A DNA stretch of 64,000 nucleotides from Acheta domesticus (GCA_031308135.1 JAHLJT010000631.1:223147654-223211653), one strand, 5' to 3'; positions 1-9,431 are shown, counted from the first letter of the stretch. The notes: generated from the sequence alone by a model not told the origin. Translations and numbers: made by a program.

Positions 1-1787
1 ATAGCGTAAAGGATGCTTAAAATAATGATACAGGTTTCATTTTCGTTAAAATTCCTAATTTTTTGAAAAGTACAAAATTTCAAATTTTTTTCGGCCCTTT
101 CTACAATTACAATATAGAAGATAGATATCTTTTCCGGAATGAAATCTGTTGTTTAAAGACTTATCCTAAAATAACGCCTATTTTTGTATAATATATGCTT
201 GAAGTGCATGTAATTGGTAAACAAATCATTTTCTCAAAAAACGGCTCTAACAAGGGACGCTTAAAAGAATGGCGGAGGGAGTGATGTATTCAACAAGTGA
301 CGGCAGATAAGCGTTTACTCTTTTAATTTCAAAATATTAAAATTTTGCATTTATTCTATAAAATTGATTAATGATGGCACGCGATAAAACATCTCAAGCC
401 CATTACCTTTCATTTCAAACAATAATCACGAAATTTGGTTGAGAACAAAGTTCTAACGCCTTTCTAACCAAAAATTTTAGTTTAAAAAAATAATTTTTGC
501 AGTTTTATAAATGTCCCAGGTTTTAATGAAAAACAAACCATTCTCATATAGTATCACTTCCTTTCATTAGAGTAAAACTTTCAAGAAAACATTCCAACTG
601 TTTTCTAGAAAAAATTGAAAATGTCACAGCATCGTGAAAAATACCCTCAAAAATTATAATATCTTAATGATTTTCGGACCAGCACAAATTTACTTTACTC
701 CAAACGGATTTACCCAGTTTCAGTTCGACATCTTCTAAACTGACGGAGTTAAGCGTGACACATACTTCTATTCACCCATCCAGATATCCCGATTTCTGGT
801 ACAAAATTGAGTGTATATCCTCTCCACTCAAACCAATGTCAACCACCGTTAAAACACTACTAGACCTTCATCATGACGTGTGTGTAGTTACAGCTCAGAA
901 AAATCTTAATCAGGGATGTAACTGACGAAAATACGAGGAAATATTGAGGAGTTGATTCCAATATTATCCCTCCACATACTACAGTTTTAAGAGGAAAAGT
1001 AACAATTGAAGTATTGTAAAAAGCTTGTGAATTTCGCATTGAAAGAAACCGATGTGCGATATAAAGTTTTGAATGTTAGATACACTTTTTCAATGAGATT
1101 CGGAATGGCCGATCTCGCTAATGTTAATGTAAGGGACATTTTCTCAGAAACGATTTAATTTACAACCTTGAAATTTTATGTGAGTGTAGATTCATTAGTT
1201 ATGATTATTTTAACGAAGGCATTTAAAAAAATATATTTTTCGTTGTTATTAATACAGTTATACATGTATACAAATACATTTTTGTCATTTGTAATCGATT
1301 TTGTTCTCAAAAATACTAACATTGAAAAGAATATTGTTTACAGTATTTAACATTTTATAAATCCGCCCCATTTAAGTATATTTTGGTGTGCTACATGCTC
1401 TGTTAATATTTTAGCATCTTCCTATTAGTAGTTTTTGATAAAATGTTTCCTAAAGATGAAAATTTTAAACTTACGAGAAATGGCTTCCAGAGTTTTTAGT
1501 GCATTCTTAGTTCATACGCTGGACAAAAACAAAACACCGACATGACGCTATTCACCACTCATTTGTTAAAAAATAGTGTATCCAACACTAGAAAGCCAAC
1601 TATTAACAATTTCTCACAAAGAAAGCAGAAAAGCAACATCCACAACATTCAAGCAACACCCATGATGTGTCAAAACGGCCACGCCCACTTCCATGCTACA
1701 CAAACTTCAAAATTAAAAAATAAATACAGAAGACATATTAAGACGAAATTTAGCTATTGAATACAAAAAACATCTGGACTCGAAACA
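1..1787. other. Unassigned AT-rich flank left of the tRNA array
   Basis: No supportable gene. Short open frames here have no recognisable motif. Roughly the first 170 bases weakly resemble internal parts of the 1.6-kb repeat family described at 22.8 kb (a poly-T tract, then a motif like TTTTTTTCGGC followed by ACAATTACAA), so this may be an old relic of it. The rest shows nothing I recognise. Confidence 0.4.
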
Positions 1788-1826
1788 TTGGACTCGAAAT
1801 CCAATGGGCTCTGCCCGCAGCTTCCG
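1788..1826 (+). pseudogene. Truncated tRNA-Ser unit at the left edge of the array
   Basis: Only the anticodon arm and variable arm are present (TTGGACTCGAAATCCAA, then the GGGCTCTGCCC arm). The acceptor and D arm are missing and the T arm is replaced by a short junction. The usual spacer follows. It is the left boundary of the array. Confidence 0.8.
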
Positions 1827-1913
1827 CTACTTTTAGATAAATGAGTCTACATTTACAATAGGATTTACATCCACAAACTGTATTAGATGTATCTTTCTGC
1901 AACCATCCCGACG

Positions 1914-1995
1914 CCTGCGGTGTCCGAGTGGTTAAGGAGTAGGACTCGAAAACCAATGGGCTCTGCCCGCACAGGTTCGAATCCTGTCCGCAGCG
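1914..1995 (+). tRNA. tRNA-Ser(CGA) copy 1, degenerate
   Basis: G1C breaks the first acceptor pair; T28A and T39A break two anticodon-stem pairs. The loop still reads CGA. Probably non-functional edge copy. Confidence 0.5.
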
Positions 1996-2086
1996 TCCGT
2001 GCATTTTAGATAAATGAGTCTACATTTACAATAGGCTTTACATCCACAAACTGTATTAGATGTATCTTTCCGATACCCTCCGCACG

Positions 2087-2168
2087 GCTGCGGTGTCCGA
2101 GTAGTTAAGGAGTTGGACTCGAAATCCAAAGGGTTCGGCCCGCACAGGTTCGAATCCTGTCCGCAGCG
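2087..2168 (+). tRNA. tRNA-Ser-CGA: tRNA-Ser(CGA) copy 2
   Basis: All stems intact. G17A alters the invariant D-loop GG pair, and the variable arm differs at three positions but still pairs. Confidence 0.75.
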
Positions 2169-2259
2169 TCCGCGACATTTAGATAAATGAGTATACATTT
2201 ACAATAGGATTGACATCCACAAACTGTATTAGATGTATCTTTCTGCCACCGTCCGCACG

Positions 2260-2341
2260 GCTGCGGTGTCCGAGTGGTTAAGGAGTTGGACTCGAAATCC
2301 AATGGGCTCTGCCCGCACAGGTTCGAATCCTGTCCGCAGCG
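2260..2341 (+). tRNA. tRNA-Ser-CGA: tRNA-Ser(CGA) copy 3
   Basis: Exact consensus over 82 nt. Confidence 0.93.
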
Positions 2342-2431
2342 TCCGCGACTTTTAAATAAATGAGTCTACATTTACAATCGGTTTACATCCGCGAACTGTA
2401 TTAGATGTTTGTTTCTGCCACCGTCCCCACG

Positions 2432-2513
2432 GCTGCGGTGTCCGAGTGGTTAAGAAGTTGGACTCGAAATCCAATGGGCTCTGCCCGCACAGGTTCGAAT
2501 CCTGTCCGCAGCG
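2432..2513 (+). tRNA. tRNA-Ser-CGA: tRNA-Ser(CGA) copy 4
   Basis: G24A gives a C-A mismatch in the D stem; otherwise consensus. Confidence 0.8.
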
Positions 2514-2604
2514 TCCGTGACTTTTAGATAAATGAGTCTACATTTACAATAGGATTATCATCCGCGAACTGTATTAGATGTTCGTTTCTGCCACCGTACC
2601 CACG

Positions 2605-2686
2605 GCTGCGGTGTCCGAGTGATTAAGGAGTTGGACTCGAAATCCAATGGGCTCTGCCCGCACAGGTTCGAATCCTGTCCGCAGCG
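2605..2686 (+). tRNA. tRNA-Ser-CGA: tRNA-Ser(CGA) copy 5
   Basis: G18A in the conserved D-loop GG; otherwise consensus. Confidence 0.8.
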
Positions 2687-2777
2687 TCCGCGACTTTTAG
2701 ATAAATGAGTCTACATTTACAATCGGATTTACATCCACAAACTGTATTAGATGTATCTTTCTGTCTCCGTCCCCACG

Positions 2778-2859
2778 GCTGCGGTGTCCGAGTGGTTAAG
2801 GAGTTGGACTCGAAATCCAATGGGCTCTGCCCGCACAGGTTCGAATCCTGTCCGCAGCG
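2778..2859 (+). tRNA. tRNA-Ser-CGA: tRNA-Ser(CGA) copy 6
   Basis: Exact consensus over 82 nt. Confidence 0.93.
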
Positions 2860-2950
2860 TCCGCGACTTTTAGATAAATGAGTCTACATTTACAATCGGA
2901 TTTACATCCGCGAACTGTATTAGATGTTTGTTTCTGCCACCGTCCCCACG

Positions 2951-3032
2951 GCTGCGGTGTCCGAGTGGTTAAGAAGTTGGACTCGAAATCCAATGGGCTC
3001 TGCCCGCACAGGTTCGAATCCTGTCCGCAGCG
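2951..3032 (+). tRNA. tRNA-Ser-CGA: tRNA-Ser(CGA) copy 7
   Basis: G24A, D-stem mismatch, as in copy 4; otherwise consensus. Confidence 0.8.
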
Positions 3033-3123
3033 TCCGTGACTTTTAGATAAATGAGTCTACATTTACAATAGGATTATCATCCGCGAACTGTATTAGATGT
3101 TCGTTTCTGCCACCGTACCCACG

Positions 3124-3205
3124 GCTGCGGTGTCCGAGTGGTTAAGGAGTTGGACTCGAAATCCAATGGGCTCTGCCCGCACAGGTTCGAATCCTGTCCG
3201 CAGCG
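3124..3205 (+). tRNA. tRNA-Ser-CGA: tRNA-Ser(CGA) copy 8
   Basis: Exact consensus over 82 nt. Confidence 0.93.
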
Positions 3206-3296
3206 TCCGTGACTTTTAGATAAATGAGTCTACATTTACAATAGGATTATCATCCGCGAACTGTATTAGATGTTTGTTTCTGCCACCGTACCCACG

Positions 3297-3378
3297 GCTG
3301 CGGTGTCCGAGTGGTTAAGGAGTTGGACTCAAAATCTAATGGGCTCTACCCGCACAGGTTCGAATCCTCTCCGCAGCG
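3297..3378 (+). tRNA. tRNA-Ser body with anticodon CAA (Leu), copy 9, degenerate
   Basis: Loop reads CTCAAAA, so the anticodon is CAA (codon UUG). It also has C41T (wobble), a variable-arm change and G73C, which breaks a T-stem pair. The serine-type long variable arm and discriminator G are retained. Confidence 0.7.
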
Positions 3379-3469
3379 TCCGTGACTTTTAGATAAATGA
3401 GTATACATTTACAATAGGATTATCATCCACAAACTGTATTATATGTATCTTTCTGCCGCCGTCCCCACG

Positions 3470-3551
3470 GCTGCGGTGTCCGAGTGGTTAAGGGGTTGGA
3501 CTCGAAATCCAATGGGCTCTGCCCGCAGAGGTTCGAATCCTGTCCGCAGCG
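3470..3551 (+). tRNA. tRNA-Ser-CGA: tRNA-Ser(CGA) copy 10
   Basis: A25G (wobble in D stem) and C59G (G-G mismatch in T stem). Confidence 0.75.
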
Positions 3552-3642
3552 TCCGTGACTTTTAGATAAATGAGTCTACATTAACAATAGGATTATCATC
3601 CGCGAACTGTATTAGATGTTTGTTTCTGCCACCGTACCCACG

Positions 3643-3724
3643 GCTGCGGTGTCCGAGTGGTTAAGGAGTTGGACTCGAAATCCAATGGGCTCTGCCCGCA
3701 CAGGTTCGAATCCTCTCCGCAGCG
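3643..3724 (+). tRNA. tRNA-Ser-CGA: tRNA-Ser(CGA) copy 11
   Basis: G73C gives a C-C mismatch in the T stem; otherwise consensus. Confidence 0.78.
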
Positions 3725-3815
3725 TCCGTGACTTTTAGATAAATGAGTCTACATTTACAATAGGATTATCATCCACAAACTGTATTATATGTATCTTTCT
3801 GCCGCCGTCCCCACG

Positions 3816-3897
3816 GCTGCGGTGTCCGAGTGGTTAAGGAGTTGGACTCGAAATCCAATGGGCTCTGCCCGCAGAGGTTCGAATCCTGTCCGCAGCG
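3816..3897 (+). tRNA. tRNA-Ser-CGA: tRNA-Ser(CGA) copy 12
   Basis: C59G T-stem mismatch; otherwise consensus. Confidence 0.78.
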
Positions 3898-3988
3898 TCC
3901 GTGACTTTTAGATAAATGAGTCTACATTTACAATAGGATTATCATCCGCGAACTGTATTAGATGTTTGTTTCTGCCACCGTACCCACG

Positions 3989-4070
3989 GCTGCGGTGTCC
4001 GAGTGGTTAAGGAGTTGGACTCGAAATCCAATGGGCTCTGCCCGCACAGGTTCGAATCCTCTCCGCAGCG
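3989..4070 (+). tRNA. tRNA-Ser-CGA: tRNA-Ser(CGA) copy 13
   Basis: G73C T-stem mismatch. Its downstream spacer matches that of copy 57. Confidence 0.78.
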
Positions 4071-4161
4071 TCCGTCTCTTTTAGATAAATGAGTCTACAT
4101 TTACAATAGGATTATCATCCATAAACTGTATTAGATGTATCTTTCTGCCTCCGTCCCCACG

Positions 4162-4243
4162 GCTGCGGTGTCCGAGTGGTTAAGGAGTTGGACTCGAAAT
4201 CCAATGGGCTCTGCCCGCACAGGTTCGAATCCTGTCCGCAGCG
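4162..4243 (+). tRNA. tRNA-Ser-CGA: tRNA-Ser(CGA) copy 14
   Basis: Exact consensus over 82 nt. Confidence 0.93.
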
Positions 4244-4334
4244 TCCGTAACTTTTAGATAAACGAGTCTACATTTACAATAGGATTATCATCCGCGAACT
4301 GTATTAGATGTTTGTTTCTGCCACCGTACCCACG

Positions 4335-4416
4335 GCTGCGGTGTCCGAGTGGTTAAGGAGTTGGACTCGAAATCCAATGGGCTCTGCCCGCACAGGTTCG
4401 AATCCTGTCCGCAGCG
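4335..4416 (+). tRNA. tRNA-Ser-CGA: tRNA-Ser(CGA) copy 15
   Basis: Exact consensus over 82 nt. Confidence 0.93.
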
Positions 4417-4507
4417 TCCGTGACTTTTAGATAAATGAGTCTACATTTACAATAGGATTATCATCCGCGAACTGTATTAGATGTTTGTTTCTGCCACCGT
4501 AACCACG

Positions 4508-4589
4508 GGTGCGGTGTCCGAGTGGTTAAGAAGTTGGACTCGAAATCCAATGGGCTCTGCCCGCAGAGGTTCGAATCCTGTCCGCAGCG
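4508..4589 (+). tRNA. tRNA-Ser(CGA) copy 16, degenerate
   Basis: C2G breaks an acceptor pair, G24A a D-stem pair and C59G a T-stem pair. Confidence 0.6.
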
Positions 4590-4680
4590 TCCGTGACTTT
4601 TAGATAAATGAGTCTACATTTACAATAGGATTATCATCCGCGAACTGTATTAGATGTTTGTTTCTGCCACCGTAACCACG

Positions 4681-4762
4681 GCTGCGGTGTCCGAGTGGTT
4701 AAGGAGTTTGACTCGAAATCCAATGGGCTCTGCCCGCAGAGGTTCGAATCCTGTCCGCAGCG
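4681..4762 (+). tRNA. tRNA-Ser(CGA) copy 17, degenerate
   Basis: G29T breaks an anticodon-stem pair; C59G breaks a T-stem pair. Confidence 0.65.
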
Positions 4763-4853
4763 TCCGTGACTTTTAGATAAATGAGTCTACATTTACAATA
4801 GGATTATCATCCGCGAACTGTATTAGATGTTTGTTTCTGCCACCGTAACCACG

Positions 4854-4935
4854 GCTGCGGTGTCCGAGTGGTTAAGAAGTTGGACTCGAAATCCAATGGG
4901 CTCTGCCCGCAGAGGTTCGAATCCTGTCCGCAGCG
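4854..4935 (+). tRNA. tRNA-Ser-CGA: tRNA-Ser(CGA) copy 18
   Basis: G24A (D stem) and C59G (T stem) mismatches. Confidence 0.7.
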
Positions 4936-5026
4936 TCCGTGACTTTTAGATAAATGAGTCTACATTTACAATAGGATTATCATCCGCGAACTGTATTAGA
5001 TGTTTGTTTCTGCCACCGTACCCACG

Positions 5027-5108
5027 GCTGCGGTGTCCGAGTGGTTAAGGAGTTGGACTCGAAATCCAATGAGCTCTGCCCGCACAGGTTCGAATCCTGT
5101 CCGCAGCG
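5027..5108 (+). tRNA. tRNA-Ser-CGA: tRNA-Ser(CGA) copy 19
   Basis: Only G46A in the variable arm; all canonical stems intact. Confidence 0.85.
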
Positions 5109-5199
5109 TCCGTGACTTTTAGATAAATGAGTCTACATTTACTATAGGATTATCATCCACGAACTGTATTAGATGTTTTTTTCTGCCACCGTACCCACG

Positions 5200-5281
5200 G
5201 CTGCGGTGTCCGAGTGGTTAAGGAGTTGGACTCGAAATCCAATGGGCTCTGCCCGCACAGGTTCGAATCCTGTCCGCAGCG
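5200..5281 (+). tRNA. tRNA-Ser-CGA: tRNA-Ser(CGA) copy 20
   Basis: Exact consensus over 82 nt. Confidence 0.93.
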
Positions 5282-5372
5282 TCCGTGACTTTTAGATAAA
5301 TGAGTCTACATTTACTATAGGATTATCATCCACGAACTGTATTAGATGTTTTTTTCTGCCACCGTACCCACG

Positions 5373-5454
5373 GCTGCGGTGTCCGAGTGGTTAAGGAGTT
5401 GGACTCGAAATCCAATGGGCTCTGCCCGCACTGGTTCGAATCCTGTCCGCAGCG
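5373..5454 (+). tRNA. tRNA-Ser-CGA: tRNA-Ser(CGA) copy 21
   Basis: A60T gives a T-T mismatch in the T stem; otherwise consensus. Confidence 0.78.
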
Positions 5455-5545
5455 TCCGTGACTTTTAGATAAACGAGTCTACATTTACAATAGGATTATC
5501 ATCCGCGAACTGTATTAGATGTTTGTTTCTGCCACCGTAACCACG

Positions 5546-5627
5546 GCTGCGGTGTCCGAGTGGTTAAGGAGTTGGACTCGAAATCCAATGGGCTCTGCCC
5601 GCACAGGTTCGAATCCTGTCCGCAGCG
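5546..5627 (+). tRNA. tRNA-Ser-CGA: tRNA-Ser(CGA) copy 22
   Basis: Exact consensus over 82 nt. Confidence 0.93.
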
Positions 5628-5718
5628 TCCGTAACTTTTAGATAAACAAGTCTACATTTACAATAGGATTATCATCCACGAACTGTATTAGATGTTTTTT
5701 TCTGCCACCGTAACCACG

Positions 5719-5800
5719 GCTGCGGTGTCCGAGTGGTTAAGGAGTTGGGCTCGAAATCCAATGGGCTCTGCCCGCACAGGTTCGAGTCCTGTCCGCAGCG
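5719..5800 (+). tRNA. tRNA-Ser-CGA: tRNA-Ser(CGA) copy 23
   Basis: A31G (G-T wobble closing the anticodon stem) and A68G in a non-invariant T-loop position. Confidence 0.82.
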
Positions 5801-5891
5801 TCCGTGACTTTTAGATAAATGAGTCTACATTTACAATAGGATTATCATCCGCGAACTGTATTAGATGTTTGTTTCTGCCGCCGTCCCCACG

Positions 5892-5972
5892 GCTGCGGTG
5901 TCCGAGTGGTTAAGGAGTGGACTCGAAATCCAATGGGCTCTGCCCGCAGAGGTTCGAATCCTGTCCGCAGCG
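5892..5972 (+). tRNA. tRNA-Ser(CGA) copy 24, one-base deletion
   Basis: One T is missing from the anticodon stem, so the copy is 81 nt and the stem cannot form five pairs; C59G is also present. Likely non-functional. It causes the only mid-array 172-bp step before copy 38. Confidence 0.55.
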
Positions 5973-6063
5973 TCCGTGACTTTTAGATAAATGAGTCTAC
6001 ATTTACAATAGGATTATCATCCGCGAACTGTATTAGATGTTTGTTTCTGCCACCGTACCCACG

Positions 6064-6145
6064 GCTGCGGTGTCCGAGTGGTTAAGGAGTTGGACTCAAA
6101 ATCCAATGGGCTCTGCCCGCACAGGTTCGAATCCTGTCCGCAGCG
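6064..6145 (+). tRNA. tRNA-Ser body with anticodon CAA (Leu), copy 25, otherwise perfect
   Basis: The only difference from the 82-nt consensus is G35A, at 6098, which changes the loop to CTCAAAA and the anticodon (6097-6099) from CGA to CAA. The serine variable arm, discriminator G, both internal promoter boxes and the downstream TTTT are intact. If expressed and charged by SerRS, which does not read the anticodon, it would place serine at UUG leucine codons. Confidence 0.88.
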
Positions 6146-6236
6146 TCCGTGACTTTTAGATAAATGAGTCTACATTTACTATAGGATTATCATCCACGAA
6201 CTGTATTAGATGTTTTTTTCTGCCACCGTACCCACG

Positions 6237-6318
6237 GCTGCGGTGTCCGAGTGGTTAAGGAGTTGGACTCGAAATCCAATGGGCTCTGCCCGCACTGGTT
6301 CGAATCCTGTCCGCAGCG
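6237..6318 (+). tRNA. tRNA-Ser-CGA: tRNA-Ser(CGA) copy 26
   Basis: A60T T-stem mismatch; first unit of a four-unit block repeated as copies 30-33. Confidence 0.78.
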
Positions 6319-6409
6319 TCCGTGACTTTTAGATAAACGAGTCTACATTTACAATAGGATTATCATCCGCGAACTGTATTAGATGTTTGTTTCTTCCACC
6401 GTAACCACG

Positions 6410-6491
6410 GCTGCGGTGTCCGAGTGGTTAAGGAGTTGGACTCGAAATCCAATGGGCTCTGCCCGCACAGGTTCGAATCCTGTCCGCAGCG
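6410..6491 (+). tRNA. tRNA-Ser-CGA: tRNA-Ser(CGA) copy 27
   Basis: Exact consensus over 82 nt. Confidence 0.93.
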
Positions 6492-6582
6492 TCCGTAACT
6501 TTTAGATAAACGAGTCTACATTTACAATAGGATTATCATCCACGAACTGTATTAGATGTTTTTTTCTGCCACCCTAACCACG

Positions 6583-6664
6583 GCTGCGGTGTCCGAGTGG
6601 TTAAGGAGTTGGACTCGAAATCCAATGGGCTCTGCCCGCACTGGTTCGAATCCTGTCCGCAGCG
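6583..6664 (+). tRNA. tRNA-Ser-CGA: tRNA-Ser(CGA) copy 28
   Basis: A60T T-stem mismatch; otherwise consensus. Confidence 0.78.
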
Positions 6665-6755
6665 TCCGTGACTTTTAGATAAATGAGTCTACATTTACTA
6701 TAGGATTATCATCCACGAACTGTATTAGATGTTTTTTTCTGCCACCGTACCCACG

Positions 6756-6837
6756 GCTGCGGTGTCCGAGTGGTTAAGGAGTTGGACTAGAAATCCAATG
6801 GGCTCTGCCCGCAGAGGTTCGAATCCTGTCCGCAGCG
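6756..6837 (+). tRNA. tRNA-Ser-AGA: tRNA-Ser(AGA) copy 29
   Basis: C34A turns the loop into CTAGAAA, anticodon AGA. C59G leaves a T-stem mismatch. Confidence 0.75.
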
Positions 6838-6928
6838 TCCGTGACTTTTAGATAAATGAGTCTACATTTACTATAGGATTATCATCCACGAACTGTATTA
6901 GATGTTTTTTTCTGCCACCGTACCCACG

Positions 6929-7010
6929 GCTGCGGTGTCCGAGTGGTTAAGGAGTTGGACTCGAAATCCAATGGGCTCTGCCCGCACTGGTTCGAATCCT
7001 GTCCGCAGCG
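6929..7010 (+). tRNA. tRNA-Ser-CGA: tRNA-Ser(CGA) copy 30
   Basis: A60T T-stem mismatch; duplicate of copy 26. Confidence 0.78.
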
Positions 7011-7101
7011 TCCGTGACTTTTAGATAAACGAGTCTACATTTACAATAGGATTATCATCCGCGAACTGTATTAGATGTTTGTTTCTTCCACCGTAACCAC
7101 G

Positions 7102-7183
7102 GCTGCGGTGTCCGAGTGGTTAAGGAGTTGGACTCGAAATCCAATGGGCTCTGCCCGCACAGGTTCGAATCCTGTCCGCAGCG
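7102..7183 (+). tRNA. tRNA-Ser-CGA: tRNA-Ser(CGA) copy 31
   Basis: Exact consensus over 82 nt; duplicate of copy 27. Confidence 0.93.
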
Positions 7184-7274
7184 TCCGTAACTTTTAGATA
7201 AACGAGTCTACATTTACAATAGGATTATCATCCACGAACTGTATTAGATGTTTTTTTCTGCCACCCTAACCACG

Positions 7275-7356
7275 GCTGCGGTGTCCGAGTGGTTAAGGAG
7301 TTGGACTCGAAATCCAATGGGCTCTGCCCGCACTGGTTCGAATCCTGTCCGCAGCG
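7275..7356 (+). tRNA. tRNA-Ser-CGA: tRNA-Ser(CGA) copy 32
   Basis: A60T T-stem mismatch; duplicate of copy 28. Confidence 0.78.
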
Positions 7357-7447
7357 TCCGTGACTTTTAGATAAATGAGTCTACATTTACTATAGGATTA
7401 TCATCCACGAACTGTATTAGATGTTTTTTTCTGCCACCGTACCCACG

Positions 7448-7529
7448 GCTGCGGTGTCCGAGTGGTTAAGGAGTTGGACTAGAAATCCAATGGGCTCTGC
7501 CCGCAGAGGTTCGAATCCTGTCCGCAGCG
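7448..7529 (+). tRNA. tRNA-Ser-AGA: tRNA-Ser(AGA) copy 33
   Basis: C34A (anticodon AGA) and C59G; duplicate of copy 29. Confidence 0.75.
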
Positions 7530-7620
7530 TCCGTGACTTTTAGATAAATGAGTCTACATTTACAATAGGATTATCATCCGCGAACTGTATTAGATGTTTG
7601 TTTCTGCCACCGTACCCACG

Positions 7621-7702
7621 GCTGCGGTGTCCGAGTGGTTAAGGAGTTGGACTAGAAATCCAATGGGCTCTGCCCGCACAGGTTCGAATCCTGTCCGCAG
7701 CG
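7621..7702 (+). tRNA. tRNA-Ser-AGA: tRNA-Ser(AGA) copy 34, otherwise perfect
   Basis: C34A is the only change from consensus. AGA (read as IGA after editing) would decode UCU, UCC and UCA, so one substitution gives a different serine isoacceptor. Confidence 0.88.
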
Positions 7703-7793
7703 TCCGTGACTTTTAGATAAATGAGTATACATTTACAATAGGATTATCATCCGCGAACTGTATTAGATGTTTGTTTCTGCCACCGTACCCACG

Positions 7794-7875
7794 GCTGCGG
7801 TGTCCGAGTGGGTAAGGAGTAGGACTCGAAATCCAATGGGCTCTGCCCGCACAGGTTCCAATCCTGTCCGCAGCG
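7794..7875 (+). tRNA. tRNA-Ser(CGA) copy 35, degenerate
   Basis: T19G in the D loop, T28A breaking the anticodon stem, and G66C in the T loop and B box. Probably not transcribed well. Confidence 0.55.
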
Positions 7876-7966
7876 TCCGTGACTTTTAGATAAATGAGTC
7901 TACATTTACTATAGGATTATCATCCACGAACTGTATTAGATGTTTGTTTCTGCCACCGTAACCACG

Positions 7967-8048
7967 GCTGCGGTGTCCGAGTGGTTAAGGAGTTGGACTC
8001 GAAATCCAATGGGCTCTGCCCGCACAGGTTCGAATCCTGTCCGCAGCG
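7967..8048 (+). tRNA. tRNA-Ser-CGA: tRNA-Ser(CGA) copy 36
   Basis: Exact consensus over 82 nt. Confidence 0.93.
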
Positions 8049-8139
8049 TCCGTGACTTTTAGATAAATGAGTCTACATTTACAATAGGATTATCATCCAC
8101 GAACTGTATTAGATGTTTGTTTCTGCCACCGTACCCACG

Positions 8140-8221
8140 GCTGCGTTGTCCGAGTGGTTAAGGAGTTGGACTCGAAATCTAATGGGCTCTGCCCGCACAG
8201 GTTCGAATCCTCTCCGCAGCG
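8140..8221 (+). tRNA. tRNA-Ser(CGA) copy 37, degenerate
   Basis: G7T breaks an acceptor pair, C41T gives a wobble and G73C breaks a T-stem pair. Confidence 0.6.
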
Positions 8222-8312
8222 TCCGTGACTTTTAGATAAATGAGTATACATTTACAATAGGATTATCATCCACAAACTGTATTATATGTATCTTTCTGCC
8301 TCCGTCCCCACG

Positions 8313-8393
8313 GCTGCGGTGTCCGAGTGGTTAAGGGGTTGGACTCGAAATCCTAGGGCTCTGCCCGCAGAGGTTCGAATCCTGTCCGCAGCG
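8313..8393 (+). tRNA. tRNA-Ser(CGA) copy 38, one-base deletion
   Basis: A25G, C59G and a one-base loss with a substitution at the junction of anticodon stem and variable arm; 81 nt. Its block duplicate, copy 48, lacks the deletion. Confidence 0.55.
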
Positions 8394-8484
8394 TCCGTGA
8401 CTTTTAGATAAATGAGTCTACATTTACAATAGGATTATCATCCGCGAACTGTATTAGATGTTTGTTTCTGCCACCGTACCCACG

Positions 8485-8566
8485 GCTGCGGTGTCCGAGT
8501 GGTTAAGGAGTTGGACTCGAAATCCAATGGGCTCTGCCCGCACAGGTTCGAATCCTGTCCGCAGCG
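8485..8566 (+). tRNA. tRNA-Ser-CGA: tRNA-Ser(CGA) copy 39
   Basis: Exact consensus over 82 nt. Confidence 0.93.
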
Positions 8567-8657
8567 TCCGTGACTTTTAGATAAATGAGTCTACATTTAC
8601 AATAGGATTATCATCCACGAACTGTATTAGATGTTTGTTTCTGCCACCGTACCCACG

Positions 8658-8739
8658 GCTGCGGTGTCCGAGTGGTTAAGGAGTTGGACTCGAAATCTAA
8701 TGGGCTCTGCCCGCACAGGTTCGAATCCTCTCCGCAGCG
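8658..8739 (+). tRNA. tRNA-Ser-CGA: tRNA-Ser(CGA) copy 40
   Basis: C41T wobble and G73C T-stem mismatch. Confidence 0.72.
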
Positions 8740-8830
8740 TCCGTGCATTTTAGAGAAATGAGTATACATTTACAATAGGATTATCATCCACAAACTGTAT
8801 TATATGTATCTTTCTGCCGCCGTCCCCACG

Positions 8831-8912
8831 GCTGCGGTGTCCGGGTGGTTAAGGGGTTGGACTCGAAATCCAATGGGCTCTGCCCGCAGAGGTTCGAATC
8901 CTGTCCGCAGCG
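8831..8912 (+). tRNA. tRNA-Ser(CGA) copy 41
   Basis: A14G at an invariant position, A25G wobble and C59G T-stem mismatch. Confidence 0.65.
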
Positions 8913-9003
8913 TCCGTGACTTTTAGATAAATGAGTCTACATTAACAATAGGATTATCATCCGCGAACTGTATTAGATGTTTGTTTCTGCCACCGTACCC
9001 ACG

Positions 9004-9085
9004 GCTGCGGTGTCCGAGTGGTTAAGGAGTTGGACTCGAAATCCAATGGGCTCTGCCCGCACAGGTTCGCATCCTGTCCGCAGCG
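9004..9085 (+). tRNA. tRNA-Ser(CGA) copy 42
   Basis: A67C hits the invariant T-loop A58 (standard numbering) and the B box; otherwise consensus. Confidence 0.7.
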
Positions 9086-9176
9086 TCCGTGACTTTTAGA
9101 TAAATGAGTCTACATTAACAATAGGATTATCATCCGCGAACTGTATTAGATGTTTGTTTCTGCCACCGTACCCACG

Positions 9177-9258
9177 GCTGCGGTGTCCGAGTGGTTAAGG
9201 AGTTGGACTAGAAATCCAATGGGCTCTGCCCGCAGAGGTTCGAATCCTGTCCGCAGCG
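9177..9258 (+). tRNA. tRNA-Ser-AGA: tRNA-Ser(AGA) copy 43
   Basis: C34A (AGA) and C59G; block duplicate of copy 33. Confidence 0.75.
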
Positions 9259-9349
9259 TCCGTGACTTTTAGATAAATGAGTCTACATTTACAATAGGAT
9301 TATCATCCGCGAACTGTATTAGATGTTTGTTTCTGCCACCGTACCCACG

Positions 9350-9431
9350 GCTGCGGTGTCCGAGTGGTTAAGGAGTTGGACTAGAAATCCAATGGGCTCT
9401 GCCCGCACAGGTTCGAATCCTGTCCGCAGCG
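9350..9431 (+). tRNA. tRNA-Ser-AGA: tRNA-Ser(AGA) copy 44, otherwise perfect
   Basis: C34A only; block duplicate of copy 34. Confidence 0.88.

Noticed and set aside
1750..2993. Minus-strand open frames of 65-88 codons inside the tRNA array (peptides containing DAADRIRTCAGR)
   Set aside because: They are antisense translations of tRNA genes and spacers, a well-known source of false proteins.
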